From contig CM061240.1 in the NCBI GenBank assembly GCA_030848705.1, positions 123,554,998 through 123,618,997 on the forward strand: a stretch of 64,000 bases of DNA, given 5' to 3'. Below are positions 59,341 through 64,000 of the stretch, piece after piece; position 1 is the first letter of the stretch; the number at the start of each line of letters is the position of its first letter. This DNA comes from Heracleum sosnowskyi. Taxonomy: Eukaryota > Streptophyta > Magnoliopsida > Apiales > Apiaceae. The notes under the pieces were generated by a model that saw nothing but the letters and a program-made list of their open reading frames with translations, was not told where the DNA came from and searched no databases. The position numbers and the translations under genes were made by a program.

Positions 59341-60204
59341 ACAATACTTCACAGTTTGATATGCATTTTGTTGTAGGTATTAGATAGGTTTTCTAAGTCA
59401 TGTTGACTAAGTACTAGATAGGCAAAATAGGTTGGTTAATTGTAAATATATTGTGCCTTGTAATTTTGCCTAAGTGAAGACATGTGAACGGAATGAAGAT
59501 TAGTCTATCAACGGAATGAAGATTACTCTATCAACGAAACGAGGAATATACCATCAACGGAATGAAGAATAAAGCTATCAATGAAACACATCTCCCTGCT
59601 ATCAACGAATCATTATCACTTTTCTGAATAGTTGACAAAGTGATAGTGACAGTTTTCTGACAGATCAAAAGGTGATGTAGAAGTGTACTTTGCATTGGAA
59701 GCCATTAAAATGGACACTGGAAATGAGGAAACATTCTAATTTCCAATTAGGTTCTTGAGTGGGATCACAATAAGCATGAAGACAAAAGACAAGATCTCTA
59801 AGGACCATTGGACAAAAGGGATGAAAAGCAAGCTACTGGCGGTTACCTTTAGTTTATTTTAGTATAGCCAAAAATAGCATTGTAAACTTGGGTTATATAA
59901 CCAAGTGTAGCAGTTCATTTTAGATGAGTGAGATAAAAATAGATTGTATTAGCTTCTTTCAAGAGCACTCTCACTCTGTATCAAGAACTGAGCATCTGTG
60001 ATACATTTGTAACACAAATTATTTCCGCAATAAAAACATCTCAGTTGGATCCTCAAAACATCCAACTGAAATTTTATATTTGCTTGTGTTTTTATTTTCA
60101 GTGTAGTTTTATTTCGAAAGCTGTTTTAAGTTTAAAAATATCTAGAATTGTATTCAACCCCCCCCCCCCCCTCTACAATTCTGTTAGGTCATTTGGGATT
60201 AACA
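59341..60204 (+). repeat. Element C 3' LTR, remaining part
   Basis: The LTR resumes at ACAATACTTC and runs to GGGATTAACA. Compared with E's LTR, about 120 bp are missing between 53860 and 59341. It carries six family words at 59485-59611 (TATCAACGAAAC, CATCAACGGAATG), a TATA-like GGTTATATAACC near 59893, and the C-run hairpin near 60150-60185. Confidence 0.9.
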
Positions 60205-62239
60205 GCTGGGCTTCATCCACAATCTTGTCTTTTTGGGCCTCAACATCCTCCTTGTGACAGAGCAAGATAGCTTCATAATCTTTGTTTGGTAGTCCAGCTG
60301 TGAGGAGGTGTTGGGCAATCTTTGAGAACTCATCTACCTGTGCCACATGAAGATTTTGCAGTTCTTCTTCCGTCAATTGTGGTGGCACAGAGGATGATCC
60401 TGAAGCCCTATCATGTTGCACAGGTTTCAGCCATTCTGACATGGTGGCCTGAGCCAAGTGAGATCTAGTGCTAGGCACTTCAGGGGGGATAGATGTATGA
60501 GTTTCCTCCATTCTTGGAATGACTGTGGAGTCTGATGTTGTCTCCATTGAAATGGGATGAGTGACAACATCATCTCCATGTTCCTGTGAAGGCAAGTCCA
60601 AGTCCATAAGGAATGGAGAGTTTGGCATAGAGTCTCCAGTAAAAACTGGTGAATCCTCTATGTTTTTGTTGGTGTCATTAGGATATGCCTCAGCATGCAT
60701 TCCCTGACCAACTAAATGTGGTTCCTGAGTGGTGAGCACAGTGTCATGCACCATGTCACTTGAAAGTGGCTCAATCACAGAAGGAGATTGTGATTGATCA
60801 ATGGCAAGATTGTCATGAGAATGACTCTCTTGTTGAGAAGAAATTTTTGATGTAGAATCTAAGAGAGAAGTGGGGTTTAGATTAGATTTTAGCAACTCCC
60901 CCTGAGAAATAGGAGGAGTTTCAATTGTGATGTGCTCTCCACTCAGTGTTCCATCACCCTTATTTCCACTGGGATCAAGAGTGTGTTCTTGACCCTGTGC
61001 TGACTCTCTACAGGATGTAGTGGGGAGACTACTCTTTTCAATGCCAATGCCCTATTGAGAGGCCAGTGACGGTAACAGGTGTACCCCTTTTTCCACATCT
61101 GAATCCTGTTGGGAGGATTCAGTGGTAGTTTTAGATTTGGATTTCTTACTATGTCTGGTGAGAGGTAACTCAGGATCCTCACTTCCTATCTCTATTGATT
61201 CATTGCTAATTTCCAGGGCTCTCTTCTTTGTCTTCTTTTTAGTAACACCCGTCTTTTGAGAAGCTGGTGCACTTGGCTCCCTGATTATTATTGTACTGTT
61301 TGCAGGGGGTTCATTGGATGGATTAGGAAGGCTTGGGTTAGACTTGGAGGCTCCTTCTGTCTTAGCCTTCCCTGTCCAGGAAAGTTCATGGTATATTGGC
61401 TTATCAAGTGGATAAGATGCAAATGTGTCCTGCATATGCTTGGTCACACTTAGTATCACATCCACTTTATTCCTTGTGTCCAATGACCCAAATAGAACTT
61501 TGGACATGGACTTGGAATAAGCCATTTTGTTTTGATCTATACCCTCTAATTCATGTATATTAGCATCAAGATAATTTCAAATACATTGAAGGAAACGAGG
61601 ATAAAAGATTTCATTACCTCTACCACGAACTGTCCTCCCTAGCCTTTGAGCCAATTCTTTGAGGATTATTGCTCCTACATTTATCTCCTGATTGTAGGCT
61701 AGGGAGTAGGCTAACTTCACAGCAATGTGACTGATTTGGTCCCATCATATCTTTCTGCATAGGAACACTTTCTGGAGTGCATCAAATAGAAACGACCACT
61801 CCCTCTTGACATGCTTCTTGTTCAACTTAGCCATGTCTATCTCATCTGCATACTTGATTAAATCCAAGAATGCTATCATTTCAGCATCATTAGCTTCAGT
61901 ATCATGGCCTACAACCTTGAACCCCAGGGCCTCGTTTATCTCCTTTTCTCCAAACTGGAAAAGCTTGCCCCCAATTGTGCAATTCACCTCCTGAAACGAG
62001 GTTCCATCTTCCTTCACCATTGTTGAAACCATTGCTGTCCTCCAGAACCCCTCCAACACATCAACATATAGAGTGGGGTTTTTGGTTAAGGCTTGGCGGA
62101 GGTAGGAGGTGTTTAAGAACCGTACAAAGCATTTGTACCTTGGGTTTGCCTCCACCTCAGAGGGAATTGTGAGAAGATTTGTTTCTTTGGGTATGGTTAA
62201 AGGGTTTGAGGATGATATTGTTTGGGATTTGGGTGCCAT
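60205..62239 (-). pseudogene. Element F env-like ORF, N-terminal part
   Basis: It starts at ATG 62239 (MAPKSQTISSSN). The N-terminal domain has VNCTIGGKLFQFGEKEINEA, matching the G-x-x-hydrophobic ... EAL pattern of the other env-like ORFs. The whole stretch to the C junction is one frame, with in-frame stops at 61745, 61577 and 61052 and no frameshift. The middle is Ser/Thr/Pro-rich with a Lys-rich KKKTKKRALE stretch (about 61200-61240). The ORF resumes beyond element C at about 14216. No signal peptide or membrane helix is evident. Confidence 0.75.
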
Positions 62240-62949
62240 TGTGAAATTGAGAGTGAAGAAGAGAGTAGAGAATTTGAGTTTAGGTTAGAGAATTGAGAGT
62301 AGTAGACAAGATGAAAAGTTGTGAACGGTTAGAAAAGAGTATTTATATGATAGAGACGCTGCGATATGGAGTTATGAATATGTACAGGCGATTTGTATAT
62401 CGCGAAGTCTTAAAATAGCCTGTATCGCAAAGTCTTGTAAAGTATATCGCAGAGTCCATAAATGAACTATGTCGCAAAGTCTTGAGGATAGAAATATTGG
62501 GGGGACTTTGCGATATAGTATAAATACCCTGTCTAAAACTCTCTTTTTCGGAATTTCAAGCATTTTGTCAGACTTAAATCAAAAATTGAAATAAAATTAA
62601 TTTAAATCAAAATTCTGTCAAATAAGGAGACTTGTCGATATAGTTATTCTAAGTCGCGAAGTCATAAAATGAACTATGTCGCAAACTCATGAAATGAACT
62701 ATATCGCGAAGTCTCACAATTTCAACAGTTTGCGATATAAGTCTGTTTGAATTGAACTAAGTCATGAACTCTCAAGATCACCTATATAGAGATGTCTTAA
62801 AAACTCATAACTTCTCAGAAAAGTATGATTTGAAAAATCAGTAAAATACTGAAATATTTATAAATCATATCCCAGCTAATTTTCACTCCAAATAAATAGA
62901 GCATCTAAATACAGTGAAAATTTACTGCTACAACCATTAACTAGCATAC
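62240..62949 (-). repeat. Element F pol-to-env-like spacer with TATATCGCGAAGTC words
   Basis: Non-coding. On the plus strand about eleven variants of TATATCGCGAAGTC, ATGTCGCAAAGTC and related forms lie at 62380-62780, with one or two in inverse orientation near 62505 and 62730. The same core is tandemly repeated in F's LTR at 11297-11665, there mainly in the other orientation. Confidence 0.8.
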
Positions 62950-64000
62950 TTACTTAGAACAACTAAATGAAGGATTGAGCATTCCAATTTCACTCACAAG
63001 TCTGTTGAAGACAACTTCATTTAGAGGTTTAGTGAATATGTCAGCTAATTGTTTCTCTGTTGGAACATAAGAGACTGCTATAGTACCATTTGTTGCATGT
63101 TCCCTAATGAAATGGTACCTTATCTCAATGTGCTTTGTAGTAGAATGATTAACAGGATTGGCAATAATGGATATTGCACTAGTATTATCACACATTAGGG
63201 GAATGTGTTCCAACACTAGTCCATAATCCATGAGTTGATTTCTAATCCAAAGCAATTGAGCACAGCAGCTTCCAGCAGCAATATATTCAGCTTCAGCTGT
63301 AGATGTTTCTATGGATTGTTGTTTCTTACTGAACCAGGACACTAACCTTTGACCTAAGAATTGGCAGCTTCCAGAGGTGATCTTCCTGTCAATTCTGCAT
63401 CCAGCATAATCAGAATCCGTGTAACCGACCAGGTTGAACCCAGTGCCCTTTGGAATCCATAGCCCAATATTAGGAGTCCCTTTCAAATACCTGAAGATTC
63501 TTTTAATAGCCATCATGTGAGGTTCCTTGGGATCAGATTGAAACCTTGCACAAAGGCATGTGGCAAACATGATGTCTGGCCTGCTAGCTGTGAGATAGAG
63601 CAATGATCCAACCATTCCCCTATAGACCTTGATGTCAACTCTCTTGCCCTTCTTATCTTCATCAAGCTTGATTGCAGTGGACATAGGAGTTTTTGCTGGG
63701 GATGACTCTTCTAAACCATATTTATTTAAGAGATCTTTAACATACTTAGATTGATTTATAAAGATGCCATCCTCCCTTTGATGTACTTGCAGGCCTAGGA
63801 AGAAGATTAACTATCCCATCATACTCATCTCATATTTGCTTTGCATCAACTTAGAGAACCTTTCACAGAGTTTTTCATTTGAAGAGCCAAAGATGATATC
63901 ATCCACATAGATTTGAACTAAAATGATATCATTTCCATGCTTCTTGAAGAATAGAGTTTTATCAATTGTACCCCTGGTAAATTAATGCTCAAGAAGGAAT
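62950..64000 (-). pseudogene. pol: Element F pol, RT to RNase H, running off the window
   Basis: Minus strand. RT includes QIYVDDIIFGSSNEKL (YVDD intact, about 63905), MSMMG, the PAKTPMSTA linker, then YRGMVGSLLYLTASRPDIMF and RNase H with GYTDSDYAGCRIDRK and STAEAEYIAAGSCC. It ends NPSFSCSK at 62950. In-frame stops occur near 63980 (Gln in relatives) and near 63812 (Glu in relatives). The frame is otherwise continuous to the window edge. Protease and integrase lie outside. Confidence 0.88.

Larger units (their letters stand above)
14217..60204 (+). mobile_element. Element C: Sirevirus-type retrotransposon inserted in F
   Basis: It contains a truncated 5' LTR, primer site, gag, pol, spacer, env-like ORF (split by element D at 22571-51601), polypurine tract and an interrupted 3' LTR. 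It is the same family as element E: LTR ends, gag, pol and the env-like ORF are near identical to E's. It interrupts the env-like ORF of element F. No target duplication can be read (CATGC left, GCTGG right), which fits loss of the start of the 5' LTR and possibly adjoining F sequence. Confidence 0.85.
10673..64000 (-). mobile_element. Element F: Sirevirus-type retrotransposon, split by element C
   Basis: Read on the minus strand, the window enters F in reverse transcriptase at 64000. It continues through RNase H to 62950, a spacer to 62240 and the env-like ORF 62239-60205. Element C then interrupts (60204-14217). The ORF resumes from about 14216 and ends at 12127, followed by the polypurine tract and the 3' LTR (11973-10673). 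The 5' LTR and gag lie beyond the right edge. It is the outermost host of the nest and therefore older than C, D and E. Confidence 0.8.

Overview
The window is nuclear DNA of a flowering plant, most likely a eudicot with a large, repeat-rich genome. It is AT-rich and consists almost entirely of Ty1/copia LTR retrotransposons of the Sirevirus (Maximus/SIRE) type. The evidence is initiator-Met-tRNA primer sites (TGGTATCAGAGC), TTGGGGGAGATTGTTAG-type polypurine/LTR junctions, gag-protease-integrase-RT-RNase H order, and a very long extra ORF ('env-like') after pol. I recognise no intact host gene, tRNA or rRNA gene. The species cannot be determined from what I see.

Layout. (1) 1-6608: element A (+), the decayed 3' part of a Sirevirus: pol remnant, spacer, broken env-like ORF, 3' LTR. 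(2) 6609-10672: older AT-rich DNA with a decayed RPA/OB-fold gene fragment beside a candidate Helitron 3' end, simple and tandem repeats, and a 920-bp Mutator-like non-autonomous element. (3) 10673 to the window end: element F (-), split by element C. F's 3' LTR and the end of its env-like ORF lie at 10673-14216; the rest of that ORF, the spacer and the end of pol lie at 60205-64000. (4) 14217-60204: element C (+), with a truncated 5' LTR, gag, pol with an internal deletion, and an env-like ORF split by element D. (5) 22571-51601: element D (+), with matching 551-bp LTRs and 5-bp target duplication AGTCT. Its env-like ORF is split by element E, and its 3' UTR by a 3.9-kb solo LTR with duplication ATGAG. 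(6) 33280-46419: element E (-), same family as C, nearly complete, duplication CTTAT. (7) C's 3' LTR (53822-60204) is interrupted by a 1450-bp-period tandem array of a non-autonomous LTR element and by a 685-bp TRIM. The insertion order is F, then C, then D, then E and the solo LTR.

Main observation. Each Sirevirus family here carries its own short DNA 'word', many times over, in the LTR and again in the spacer between pol and the env-like ORF. In C/E and D it also recurs in the variable linkers of gag, the integrase-RT hinge and the env-like ORF. The words are TTCGATAGTTTT (A), TTTCGTTGA (C/E), ATCCTGAT (D) and GACTTCGCGATATA (F), each with its reverse complement. In C/E the word is read in several frames and on both strands inside coding DNA, so it appears to be kept as nucleic acid rather than as peptide. 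Short palindromic repeat clusters in Sirevirus LTRs are, as I recall, already reported; the link to the spacer and coding linkers, with one word per family, is what deserves testing. One candidate reader is the env-like ORF, which looks like a soluble, coiled-coil, basic protein rather than an envelope.

All elements carry stops, frameshifts or deletions. E is the least damaged.
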